Source of the DNA: Nocardia vermiculata NBRC 100427
GTDB lineage: Bacteria > Actinomycetota > Actinomycetes > Mycobacteriales > Mycobacteriaceae
Direction: 5' to 3'
Assembly: GCF_001613265.1 (NCBI RefSeq)
Contig: NZ_BDCA01000042.1
Location: 1-53,275, forward strand
DNA length: 53,275 nt
The position numbers were made by a program, and so were the translations under genes. The number at the start of each line of letters is the position of its first letter. The stretch's first letter is position 1. The notes below the pieces were generated by a model. The model was not told the DNA's origin. It ran no database searches and saw only the letters and a list, made by a program, of their open reading frames with translations. Positions 17,405-26,042 of the stretch are shown here, piece by piece.

Positions 17405-18748
17405 CTACGGCACACCGATCGGGTCGAGACAGCTCGCCGGCGGGTCGACGACAATGCACAGTGCGGGGGCCCGGGTGGGCCGATAGTCCGCCGGCACACC
17501 GTTCGCGGCGACGATCCGGGAGTAGGCGCCGACGGCGTCGGTGGGACGACGCGTCAGCGACGGATCGGTACGCACATCCACGGTATAGAGACCGAATCGG
17601 GGTGTGTAACTTCCCCATTCGTAATTGTCGGTGAGGCTCCAGTAGTTGTAGCCCATCACGTTCATCCCGTCGGCCTTCGCACGCTGCAGCCAGTACACGG
17701 TGTCGCGCAGGTGGTCGCCGCGGGTGTAGCCGTCGCCGCGGGGCCGGCCGTTCTCGGTAGGCATCCCGTTCTCCACGATGTACAGGGGCTTACCGGGAAA
17801 GCGACGCGAATAATGTTGCAGCGCATAGTAGATACCCTCGGTGCGCAGCGGCGTCTCCCAGATCCGCGGGCCCGGCAGATTCGGCAGCGCCGAACCGGTC
17901 GCCCGGCCGATCGACTCGTACAGCGACCGCGCCGGATCGAAACCGAAGTAATAGTCCACGCCGATGTAGTCGAGCCGCCCGGCGACCCGGTCGACGAACT
18001 CACCGTTGACCTGGTCCTCGGCACCGGCGACATAGCCGACGTTGGCAGTCACCTGTGCCCCGGGCTGCTTCTGGTGGATGTAGTCGTAGATGGCGTTGTG
18101 CGCCTCGGCTACCCGCCCCAGCATCGCGCCCGCGTCGGCCCCCGCCTGCCGCACCTCGTGCTGGATATAGGCCACCGGCTCGTTCACGGTGACCCACAGT
18201 GGATTCCGCGATGAGTATCGGTCGGCGACGGCTCGCATATTCGCCAGCCAGTCACCGACCATTCCCGGATTGTTCCACCCACCCCGGTCCGCCTCCCAGC
18301 CCGGATACACCCAGTGGTCCAGCGTGATCATCGGCCGCATCCCGGCGCGCTCGATGGCGTCGACAACGGAATCATAGAACCGGAAAGCGTTCTCGTCCCA
18401 CACCCCGGGCGCCGGTTGCAGCCGGGCCCATTCGACCCCGACCCGGAACACCCGCATACCCATATCGGCCGCCAGCCGGATGTCGGACTCGTACCGCCCG
18501 GCGAAATCGACCGAATCACCCAACGCCTCGTAGCCGGGATTGCCGGCGATATAGCGAGTCCAATTACTGTCGGGCGCATGTCCTTCGGACTGGAACCCGG
18601 AACTCGCCACGCCCCACAGGAATCCGGGATCCAGCGGTGCGACGGTGGCGCGCATCGGCGGAGCAGCCTGAGCGGGAGCACCGGGTAACAGGAGGGAACC
18701 GACAGCGGTGAGCACAGCCATGACGTTCCGAAATCCCCGGGATCGCAT
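17405..18748 (-). CDS. Secreted glycoside hydrolase family 1 protein (beta-glucosidase-like)
   Basis: 447 residues. A signal peptide (MRSRGFRNVMAVLTAVGSLL, cut near PAQA-AP at 28) is followed by a GH1 barrel. The acid/base glutamate is Glu190 in TVNEP and the nucleophile Glu326 in YIVENGM, with the WSLTDNYEW segment near the end. It should cleave beta-linked gluco-, galacto- or 6-deoxy-type sugars outside the membrane. Secreted GH1 proteins are less usual than cytosolic ones; the C-terminal pair of cysteines (LCIVVDPPASCLD) would suit an exported protein. The sugar ABC importer lies 18 kb away, so a link is not shown. Confidence 0.88.
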   Translation of the reverse strand: MRSRGFRNVMAVLTAVGSLLLPGAPAQAAPPMRATVAPLDPGFLWGVASSGFQSEGHAPDSNWTRYIAGNPGYEALGDSVDFAGRYESDIRLAADMGMRVFRVGVEWARLQPAPGVWDENAFRFYDSVVDAIERAGMRPMITLDHWVYPGWEADRGGWNNPGMVGDWLANMRAVADRYSSRNPLWVTVNEPVAYIQHEVRQAGADAGAMLGRVAEAHNAIYDYIHQKQPGAQVTANVGYVAGAEDQVNGEFVDRVAGRLDYIGVDYYFGFDPARSLYESIGRATGSALPNLPGPRIWETPLRTEGIYYALQHYSRRFPGKPLYIVENGMPTENGRPRGDGYTRGDHLRDTVYWLQRAKADGMNVMGYNYWSLTDNYEWGSYTPRFGLYTVDVRTDPSLTRRPTDAVGAYSRIVAANGVPADYRPTRAPALCIVVDPPASCLDPIGVP

Positions 18749-18850
18749 CGACTCAGGGTAGCGAGCGGAACCGCCGCACGCGCCGCCTTCACCCGATCCG
18801 CAGCCCCGAGCCCGGACAGGCGATCCGGGCCGGGGCACCCACCGGGCCTC

Positions 18851-19261
18851 CTATCCGAGCGTGAAAACGTTGGCCTTCCCGGACACCACGATGTCGCCCG
18901 CGTCGACCAGTGCCGCACGCACCTGCACGGTGTGCCCCTGGGACAGCTGCGCGGGTGAACCGTCGGTTCCAGCCAGAATGACGACCGTATTCCGGGGCCG
19001 GCCGTCGCAGGTGATATCCGTTTGCGCGCCGGTCGCCGCAGGGGCGTCGGCATCGGGAGCACCGGCCATCACCTTGACTGCGACCGCCCCGGAATCGGCG
19101 TCACAGGTGTAGTCGACGCCGACATTCGCAGGACCCACCCCCTTGATGTCGATGGTGTTGTCGGCGAGCACCGGTGCGGCGGTCGCGACCGCGGCGAGTG
19201 TGAGTGCCGCCAGAGCGGTGGTCACGAACGCGGGGCGGCGGTAGTTGTGGCCGGTCAGCAT
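18851..19261 (-). CDS. Small secreted protein of unknown function
   Basis: 136 residues. An RR-containing N terminus and a hydrophobic stretch (FVTTALAALTLAAVATAAP) form a signal peptide cut near VLA-DN. The mature part of about 100 residues is rich in Val, Asp and Gly with two cysteines (YTCDAD and ITCDG) and probably folds as a beta sandwich. GGAGGA lies nine bases before the ATG. I recognise this only as a type of small exported protein common in Nocardia and relatives, with no known role. Confidence 0.75.
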   Translation of the reverse strand: MLTGHNYRRPAFVTTALAALTLAAVATAAPVLADNTIDIKGVGPANVGVDYTCDADSGAVAVKVMAGAPDADAPAATGAQTDITCDGRPRNTVVILAGTDGSPAQLSQGHTVQVRAALVDAGDIVVSGKANVFTLG

Positions 19262-19487
19262 CGAAGTTCGTCCTCCTGGCTCGTCGGATACGGGCGGATG
19301 TAACGAATCGGTCGGGCTCCCTATCGCGGTCGAGAGCTCATGTGTCTCGGTCGAGTGAATACCCGAACACCTGAGACCAAACCCCACCCCGGCACTGGCC
19401 TGCCGTACGTCGTACCAGGTGAGTCGGTGCCGGTCACTGCCGGTGTGTACCGCTGTGGGTCCGCGCTCCAGCCGACTCCGCGGCGAA

Positions 19488-20906
19488 TCAGCCGCCGGGC
19501 CGGCCGAACCAGCGGGCGAGGTGATCGTCGAGATCCCGCTGCTGCTCACCGATCCAGCAGATGTGACCGTCGGGGCGGAGCAGCAGCGCCGGAACATCCA
19601 GTGCCACAGTGCTGTCCGCAATCAGATCTACCCGATCCGACCAGCCTGCGACGGTGAGAGCTCCGGTGCGGTCCAGGATCAGACCACGGCCCCGGTACAT
19701 TCGCTCGTAGAGCGTTCCCTGCCGCAGGTCGAGGTCGGCCAGCCGGCGGCCGAGCAGGTCGGGACCGTCGCCGAAGTCGTAGCGGATGTCGATCGCGGTG
19801 ATCTTCCCGATCAGATACCGGTTCACCCGATCGAATTCCATCAGTTCGGTGAGAAGTCGGCGCACGGCCTGCGCGCCGGGCTCGGTCGAATGCAACTCCA
19901 TCTGGGCTCGAGTGTTGTCCAGGACATCCGCGGCGACCGGACGGCGTTCGGCCTCGTAGGTGTCCAACAGAGTCCCCGGCGCCCAGCCCTGCACCTGGGC
20001 GGCCAGCTTCCAGCCGAGGTTGACCGCATCCTGGATACCGAGGTTCAGACCCTGACCACCGGCGGGCGGATGAATGTGTGCGGCATCCCCGGCCAGCAGG
20101 ACCCGCCCGATCCGGTACTGCTCGGCCAATCGGGTGGCATCGCCGAAACGGGACAGCCACCGCGGCGAGTGCACGCCGAAGTCGGTGCCGGCGGTGGTAC
20201 GCAGCCGGTGCGCGAACTCCTCGAGCGTGGGCGCGGGCGCATGCTCCACGACTTTTCCGGTGGGAACCACGACACGATAGATACCTTCGCCGACCGGCCC
20301 GAGCATGAAACGCTTGTCGGTCTCGCGGATCTCGGCGACCCTGGCGGCGATCTCCTCCTGGGGCACACCGACTTCCATCTCCCCCATCAGTGTCTCGGTC
20401 CGGGCGGGCTCGCCGGGAAAGCCGACGCCGAGCAGGGACCGCACGGTGCTGCGCGCACCGTCACAACCGATGAGATACCGGGTGCGCAGCTGCTCCCCGT
20501 CGCGCAGTTCGACGGTGACACCGTCGTCGTCCTGCTCGAAACCTGTGACCGCACAACCGCGCCGGATCTGCGCGCCCAGTTCCCGAGCGTGGTCTTCGAG
20601 GATTCGAACCACCACCGGCTGCGGAATACCGAGCAGGTAGGCCGACTCGAGGCCGGGGGGCGCGGGTGTGGCGATACCGGCGAAGATCCCGCCGACCGGT
20701 CGCCGCCTGCCGTGCTCGAGGAGTCGGTCCAGCAGTCCGCGCATGGCCATCAGTTCGAGGCTGCGCGTGTGCAGACTGACGATGCGCGCGAGCGACACCG
20801 GCGCAGTCTCGCCCTCCAGCACAAGCACCCGCATCTCGTGCAGCCGCAGTTCGGCGGCCAGCATCGCACCGGTCGGCCCGCATCCGGCAATGATCACATC
20901 GAACAT
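19488..20906 (-). CDS. rox: Rifampicin monooxygenase-like FAD-dependent hydroxylase
   Basis: 472 residues, one less than the Nocardia farcinica enzyme. FAD motifs of the PheA/TfdB class are GCGPTG near residue 10, GCDGARS near 155, and GDAAHIHPPAGGQGLNLG near 280. Long stretches, such as the TAGTDFGVHSPRWLSRF region and VAADVLDNTRAQM, match the rifampicin monooxygenase as I remember it. That enzyme hydroxylates rifampicin at the naphthoquinone nitrogen region and linearises the drug, giving resistance. The gene is monocistronic. I could not find the known 19-bp rifamycin-associated element in front of it. Confidence 0.82.
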   Translation of the reverse strand: MFDVIIAGCGPTGAMLAAELRLHEMRVLVLEGETAPVSLARIVSLHTRSLELMAMRGLLDRLLEHGRRRPVGGIFAGIATPAPPGLESAYLLGIPQPVVVRILEDHARELGAQIRRGCAVTGFEQDDDGVTVELRDGEQLRTRYLIGCDGARSTVRSLLGVGFPGEPARTETLMGEMEVGVPQEEIAARVAEIRETDKRFMLGPVGEGIYRVVVPTGKVVEHAPAPTLEEFAHRLRTTAGTDFGVHSPRWLSRFGDATRLAEQYRIGRVLLAGDAAHIHPPAGGQGLNLGIQDAVNLGWKLAAQVQGWAPGTLLDTYEAERRPVAADVLDNTRAQMELHSTEPGAQAVRRLLTELMEFDRVNRYLIGKITAIDIRYDFGDGPDLLGRRLADLDLRQGTLYERMYRGRGLILDRTGALTVAGWSDRVDLIADSTVALDVPALLLRPDGHICWIGEQQRDLDDHLARWFGRPGG

Positions 20907-20940
20907 GAACCACCCGTTTCGCCCGGTTTTCTTCGCTCTC

Positions 20941-21838
20941 CTACCGGCACACGTGATCGCACATTTTCGCAGGTCTCGGCACCGGCGGACCATTCTGCGG
21001 CACACCTGTTCGTGCCGCAAGCAGATAAATGTCCGCCCGAGTCAGCCGAGGTCCGACCGGCGGCGGTCGAGGAACCGGCGCTTCCGGTTCGGTGGCAGCC
21101 AGCGCGAGTGCGCGCGTGTAGGCCTCCCGCGCTTCGGTGGTGCGGCCGAGGCGACGCAGCAGTTCGGCACGCGTGGAATGCAGGTAACGGTAGCCGCCGA
21201 GGTCGAGCGAGTCGACAAGTTCGAGGGCCCGCCCGGGTGCTCCCGACTCCGCGATCGCGACCGCGCGACTGAGCGTGACCACCGGCGAACCGGTGCGATG
21301 TTCGAGCATCGCGTAGAGCAACTCGACCTCGTGCCAGTCGATGTCCGCGTCGGCCTGCAGCGACGCGATCGCCGCTTGCAGCACGTACTGGCCGCCGTCC
21401 GGCCGCAGCGCGAGTGCCCGGTCGAGGACGCGGCGCCCGTCAGCGATCATGTCCTGGTCGTGCCGGGAGCGGCGCCACCTGCGCTTCGGTCGCCAGGGCC
21501 GGATGGCAGCAGGTGAAGATCAGCTCCAGCCGTTCGTCGGCGATCGTGGTGTCGTCCAGATCGATGTCGTCCATGTGCGAGACCATCCGATCGTGGCCGA
21601 GCGTCCGATACTTGTCGGCGAGGGTCCGCTCGCGGCGCAGCCGGTCGATAGCGCGGTGGCGGCCCGTGGTCACCAGCCAGGCGACGGGATGTCGTGGCAC
21701 CCCGTCGCGGGGCCACCGCTCGGCCGCGACCGCGAACGCCTCCTGCGCGCCTCCCTCGGCGAGATCGAAATCGCCGAGGAAGCCGACGAGCGAGGCCAGC
21801 ACCCGTCCCCACTCACGCCGGAAGACGTCCTCGATCAG
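20941..21838 (-). pseudogene. Broken ECF sigma factor gene (ECF42/DUF6596 type)
   Basis: The first part (21838 to about 21450) encodes sigma region 2 (EDVFRREWGRVLASLVGFL, AWLVTTGRHRAIDRLRRE) and the family segment ERLELIFTCCHPAL. The next part, in another frame (about 21450 to 20941), encodes the C-terminal tetratricopeptide-like extension (IADGRRVLDRALALRPDG, ARAELLRRLGRTTEAREAY). The roughly 150 residues expected between them, including DNA-binding region 4 and the start of the DUF6596 part, are missing, and the join shifts frame near 21450. No ATG or GTG precedes region 2; only a CTG at 21838. The gene should not give a working sigma factor. Confidence 0.82.
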
Positions 21839-21972
21839 AACGCGTCCTCGGTCGGGATATCTACCCGTGGCCGGGTCTCGACCGCGCCGCCCAGCCGGAT
21901 TGCAGGGACGCGAGACCCGCGAAGGGACAGCTGCTGAAAAACTTTCTTCGGCCCGTTGCGGCGGCGTGCCGA

Positions 21973-22809
21973 TCAGCGCACAGCTGATCCCCGGCGCTCG
22001 TAGGGGAGCTTCTCCCCTGCCTCGACCGCGATCGGCAGCCGGTTCTCCGCCGGTGGCAGCGGGCAGGTCGCCAGGTCGGTGTAGGCGCAGGGCAGATTCA
22101 CCGCACGATTGAAGTCGAGCACCACTGCGCCGTCGTCGGCCGGAGCCGCGACCTGCACCACCCGGTTCGCCGCGTAGGTGGTGATCCCGGAGGTCGCGTC
22201 GGTGAACAACACCGACAGGGTGCCGGGGGCCTTGCCGGGAAATGCGGTCAGCCGCAGTGCCCGGCCCTCGACCTCGAACTCGATCCGCCCCGTCGCGTCG
22301 TAGATGTGCTCGAGGCCTTCCACGGTCGCCCCGACCGTCGTCGGACGCGGCTCGTCGAACGGCACGTAGCGTCCGGCAACCACCCACTTCGGGTCCGGCG
22401 CGAACGTGGGGGTGCCGTGAAAGTTGGTACGCAGCGGCGTATTCGGATGCCGCGGACGTACGATATCGTTCCCGCCACGCCTGGCGACCTCGATCACCGC
22501 CTCTCCCCAGACGGCGTTCACACCACCACGTTCGGCAATGGCGCCGAACCCGTACCGGCCCCGCACCGGCGCACCGTCGATGGTCAGCTGCTCCCCCTCG
22601 TCGAGCACCACCACCACCCCCTCGGGGCCCGTCGACCACACACCGGGCGCGTCGTCGAACCGTTCCGGAGTGTCGGTGAGCCAGTGCAGGCTCGTGATGG
22701 CGAGAAACCCGTGCGGATCGGACAAGTGCGCCTCCTGGCCCCGGTGCCACCGCTCCCACTCCGTGGTGAAACTATCCGCTGCGTCGGCCGACGTTCCCTG
22801 TGCTGCCAT
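21973..22809 (-). CDS. DUF1684 family protein
   Basis: 278 residues. The family's closing signature is clear: VLDFNRAVNLPCAYTDLATCPLPPAENRLPIAVEAGEK. Earlier segments (HGFLAITSLHWL, FGAIAERGG) also match DUF1684. No signal peptide or membrane segment is present, so it is cytosolic. The function of the family is unknown; its conserved Asn, Cys and Glu positions suggest a small-molecule enzyme. The sigma pseudogene lies downstream on the same strand with a 134-base gap. Confidence 0.88.
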   Translation of the reverse strand: MAAQGTSADAADSFTTEWERWHRGQEAHLSDPHGFLAITSLHWLTDTPERFDDAPGVWSTGPEGVVVVLDEGEQLTIDGAPVRGRYGFGAIAERGGVNAVWGEAVIEVARRGGNDIVRPRHPNTPLRTNFHGTPTFAPDPKWVVAGRYVPFDEPRPTTVGATVEGLEHIYDATGRIEFEVEGRALRLTAFPGKAPGTLSVLFTDATSGITTYAANRVVQVAAPADDGAVVLDFNRAVNLPCAYTDLATCPLPPAENRLPIAVEAGEKLPYERRGSAVR

Positions 22810-22946
22810 ACCTTCGATTGAATCCGGTGCCCCGGAGGGTGAACAGGGTTCGACTCAGCCCGAACACAATGTAGCGCTGCGCTGCCGGCGTCCGGGCCGT
22901 CTCGGTCGACATCCGGAAACGGCCCGGAACACCCTGTTCGGTGTGA

Positions 22947-23138
22947 CTACTGTGCCAGCCGGATCGCGCCGGCCGGGCAGAGCGCCGCCGACTCCTCCAC
23001 GACCTCGCGCTGGTCGGCACCGGGCCGCTCCTGGACGAGCGTCACGATGCCGTTGTCGTCTTGATCGAAGACATCGGGCGCGGTCAGGACGCACTGTCCC
23101 GATCCGACACACATGGGCCGGTCGACTTCCACGTGCAC
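22947..23138 (-). CDS. 3Fe-4S ferredoxin, P450 partner
   Basis: 63 residues. Cluster ligands are Cys10, Cys16 and Cys54 (CVGSGQC and ALCPAGAI); the fourth cysteine of a 4Fe-4S site is replaced, as in P450-linked 3Fe-4S ferredoxins. The GTG at 23138 follows AAAGGAG closely. It lies 41 bases after the P450 stop and would deliver electrons from a ferredoxin reductase encoded elsewhere. Confidence 0.9.
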   Translation of the reverse strand: MHVEVDRPMCVGSGQCVLTAPDVFDQDDNGIVTLVQERPGADQREVVEESAALCPAGAIRLAQ

Positions 23139-23179
23139 GGGCTTCTCCTTTCCGGTGATGATGCCGACTGCCGCGCTGC

Positions 23180-24400
23180 TCACCAGCGGACGGGTACCCG
23201 ATCGACCCCGCCGGTGACGCTGTGGGTCCGCAGTTCCAGTTCCTCCACGTCGACGGCCAGGCGCAGGCCGGGAAAGCGCCGGAACAGCGCGGGGAACACG
23301 GTGCGCAACTCGGTCCGCGCCAGGCTGGCACCGATACACACGTGCATGCCGTGCCCGAAAGCCACGTGCGCGTTCGGCTTTCGGTCGGTGCGGAACTCCA
23401 ACGGGTCGGCGAACACCGACTCGTCGCGATTGGCGGAATCGGCATTGAGCAGCACCAGTTCGCCCGCCGCAATGGTGATCCCGCCGATCTCGACATCCTC
23501 CCGCGCATACCGCAGCAGACCCGGGCTGACCGACGGTGCTGCCAGGCGCAGGATCTCCTCCACCGTGGGCTGCACCCGCCTCTCGGGATCGGCGGCGAAC
23601 TCCGCCCGGCGCGCCTCGTCGGACAGCAACCACATCGTGCCGAAACTGATTCGGCCGGAAGTAGTTTCGTGTCCGGCGAACAACAGTCCGGCGGCCAGGT
23701 CGGCCACATCGTCGTCGGTGAAGGTGGGATCCTCCTCCTGCATGGCGACGACGTCGGAGATCACGTCCGCAGCCGGTGTCGCGCGTTTGATCGCGGCCAG
23801 CCCGGCGCAGTACTGCTCGAGTTCGGCCCGTGCCGCCGCGGCGTCGGCACCGTCGTACATATTCGTCATCCGCTTGGAGATATCGCCGAACAGCTGGCGA
23901 TCCTCCGGCGGCACCCCGAGCAGTTCGCTGATCACCAAGGCGGGCAAGGGAAACGACAGCACCTTGTCCAAGTCCACCGGCTCGCCCGGGTCGGCGTCGT
24001 GCTGCGCCTGCATATCGTCGAGACACTGTGCGGTCAGTTCCTGAATCCGCTCGGTGAGCTGCGCCATCCGCCGCGCGGAGAAGGCAGGGACCAGCATCTT
24101 GCGCATGCGCTGGTGATCGTGCTGCTCGGTGTTGTAATCGCCGCGGGGACCACCCGCGACCGCGGCCTGCGACACCCTGGCCGCCTTCTCCGGCTCGGGA
24201 TGTCTGCGCCCGAAGCGCGGGTCACCCAGGATCTGCTTGACCTCCGCGTATCCCACTGCCAACCAGGCCGGATCACCGGCCGGACTCGTCACCCGGACCA
24301 CCGGCGCCTGCTGTCGCAACTGTGCGTAACGCGGCGCGACCTCCAGGGTGCTGGGACGGCTGAACGGCAACCGCGGAGCAGAATCGACGATAGTGGTCAT
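23180..24400 (-). CDS. Cytochrome P450 (first of two)
   Basis: 406 residues, a soluble class I bacterial P450. The I-helix oxygen motif AGHETT is at 242-247, ExxR is Glu282 to Arg285, and the haem loop FGHGMHVCIG carries ligand Cys355. GGGAG lies five bases before the ATG. It is followed by its ferredoxin and preceded, on the same strand, by a TetR regulator whose stop is 98 bases away. The sequence has the look of CYP105/107-type enzymes that hydroxylate polyketides, terpenoids or drugs, but the family number cannot be set by eye. Confidence 0.93.
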   Translation of the reverse strand: MTTIVDSAPRLPFSRPSTLEVAPRYAQLRQQAPVVRVTSPAGDPAWLAVGYAEVKQILGDPRFGRRHPEPEKAARVSQAAVAGGPRGDYNTEQHDHQRMRKMLVPAFSARRMAQLTERIQELTAQCLDDMQAQHDADPGEPVDLDKVLSFPLPALVISELLGVPPEDRQLFGDISKRMTNMYDGADAAAARAELEQYCAGLAAIKRATPAADVISDVVAMQEEDPTFTDDDVADLAAGLLFAGHETTSGRISFGTMWLLSDEARRAEFAADPERRVQPTVEEILRLAAPSVSPGLLRYAREDVEIGGITIAAGELVLLNADSANRDESVFADPLEFRTDRKPNAHVAFGHGMHVCIGASLARTELRTVFPALFRRFPGLRLAVDVEELELRTHSVTGGVDRVPVRW

Positions 24401-24498
24401 GAAATCTCCCTCGCTATCAGTGGTTACACTTCTCATTTCGCATCACTGCACGGCAGAGCCGTGCAGCGCCGACCGAGCCCGATACTCCAGCTGTCAGG

Positions 24499-25113
24499 TC
24501 AGCCGGGAATTCTGTTGCCCGCCTGCGGGATTCCGTCCCGCAGCTGTGCGAGGGCGGCGCGGACCACATCGGGCAGGTCGGTCGAGCCATCGCTCGCGGA
24601 CCACACTTCCAGGGAAATTCGCACCGTCATCCCGGCCGCGGCGGCGAGCAACCGGGTGGTCAGGTCCCGCTGGGGATCGGTACCCATGCGCTCGGCCACG
24701 GCCTGGGTCAGCTGCCACGAACTGCGATCCATCGAGGCCAGATGCGCGGCCAGGATCGACGGATTCTCACGACCGGCCCGCAGCAATGTCGCCACATCGT
24801 CGCGACTGCTCACCATGGTCGCGACGATGTCGGGAAGTACCGCGGCAAGCACATCCCACACCGGCTCGGCCGGCGGCCGCGACCGCACCGCGTCGGCCAT
24901 CGATTCGGCGTGCCGCATCGTCGCCTCGACGATGGCCTCCTCGACGGAAAAGAAGTAGTTGCGGAAGGTCCGCCCGGACACACCGACGATCTCGGCCACC
25001 CGCTCCGGGCTGACCGCCTTCAACCCCTGCTCCAGCATCAGCGACCAGGCGGCCTGACTCAGCGCCGCACGAGTCTCCTGCTTCTTCCGCTCCCTCAACC
25101 CCTGCGACGCCAT
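24499..25113 (-). CDS. TetR-family regulator (upstream of first P450)
   Basis: 204 residues from the ATG at 25113. The N-terminal helix-turn-helix (LRERKKQETRAALSQAAWSLM through VSGRTFRNYFFSVEEAI) is standard TetR; the ligand domain has no recognisable specificity. It is co-directional with the P450-ferredoxin pair and divergent from a second TetR gene. It could repress the P450 operon. An ATG at 25140 would add nine residues without a better ribosome site. Confidence 0.88.
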   Translation of the reverse strand: MASQGLRERKKQETRAALSQAAWSLMLEQGLKAVSPERVAEIVGVSGRTFRNYFFSVEEAIVEATMRHAESMADAVRSRPPAEPVWDVLAAVLPDIVATMVSSRDDVATLLRAGRENPSILAAHLASMDRSSWQLTQAVAERMGTDPQRDLTTRLLAAAAGMTVRISLEVWSASDGSTDLPDVVRAALAQLRDGIPQAGNRIPG

Positions 25114-25228
25114 GCCTTCATGATCAACTAAAACTTCCAATCCGGCAATATTTCAGGAATAGAAATTTTTGCGAGGGCGCAAGGAGCACGGTCGTTCCAC
25201 CTCTCGTCGGCCGGTATCCTCCAACCTC

Positions 25229-25816
25229 ATGCAGCCGCCGACAGCCGACGGGAGAAGACCCCCGAATGCCGGGCGGAAGGTGACTACCCGCAACCGGGAT
25301 GCGTTGATCGCGGCAGCACGAGAGACGTACGCGGAGCACGGGTTGGACGTTCCCTTGTCCGCCATCGCCCGCCGCGCCGGGGTGGGTCAGGGCGTGCTGT
25401 ATCGGAACTTTCCCGACCGCGCATCGGTCACGAATGCGGTGCTCGAGGACAACGTCCGGCAGATCGAACGAGCCGCCGCGGACGCGGATATGGGTTTCGT
25501 CGACATTCTCGGTGTACTCACCTGGCATCTGACGGAGTCGGCCGCGTTCATCGATCTCATGCATCTCGATATCGCGATCGGGCGATCCACCGTTCGCGCG
25601 CACGCCCGGACCCTTGCGGAGCGCGTCGAGTGCGCCTTGAAACAGCGTTTGCCCGAAGGGCATCGGCTCGGTTCGGTGAGCGATCTCATGCTCGCCTCCG
25701 CCATGGTCTCCGGCGCCGTCAGCGGTGCCGACCGCGCCGAGCGGGAACGCCGGGCATCGGCGGCGTGGCGACTGCTCGGGGTCGACATCGGGCCGGTGCG
25801 GCCGTTCCACGACTGA
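25229..25816 (+). CDS. TetR-family regulator (upstream of BVMO gene)
   Basis: 195 residues from the ATG at 25229. The HTH region is TRNRDALIAAARETYAEHG through GVGQGVLYRNFPDRASV. The sequence belongs to the TetR subgroup with a C-terminal domain ending in a DLMLASAMVSGAVSG helix. It is divergent from the other TetR gene, and the BVMO gene follows 226 bases downstream in the same direction. A strong palindrome in that gap is a good candidate target. The start is uncertain because no clear ribosome site precedes it. Confidence 0.85.
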   Translation: MQPPTADGRRPPNAGRKVTTRNRDALIAAARETYAEHGLDVPLSAIARRAGVGQGVLYRNFPDRASVTNAVLEDNVRQIERAAADADMGFVDILGVLTWHLTESAAFIDLMHLDIAIGRSTVRAHARTLAERVECALKQRLPEGHRLGSVSDLMLASAMVSGAVSGADRAERERRASAAWRLLGVDIGPVRPFHD

Positions 25817-25954
25817 GCGCGGGCCGGACGGCCGCCGGTCTGCCGAACGCCGCGGCACCACGCGCACCCACACCTCGGACAGAGTCCACCAGAATCCACG
25901 CACACACGTACGCGCGCGAAAGCGACTGGTGCAGTGGATAGTTCATGGCGGCAC

Positions 25955-25978
25955 CACCCGGACAGTGTTGTCCGGGTG
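25955..25978. promoter_or_regulatory. 24-bp inverted repeat before the BVMO gene, likely TetR operator
   Basis: Perfect 10-base arms CACCCGGACA and TGTCCGGGTG around GTGT, 64 bases before the monooxygenase ATG. Size and symmetry suit a TetR-type dimer site, and the TetR gene just upstream is the obvious candidate. A terminator for that TetR gene is the alternative, but no T tract follows. Confidence 0.55.
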
Positions 25979-26042
25979 CTGTTACCGTGGGTGTCGGCCG
26001 CCCGTCTCGTGGGCGTCGATGGATTGGAGTGAGCCCCTCACA

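Noticed and set aside
22774..22912. Possible 46-residue gene on the minus strand (starts MSTETARTPAAQRYIVFG)
   Set aside because: No ribosome binding site, its end overlaps the next gene, and it has no family resemblance.
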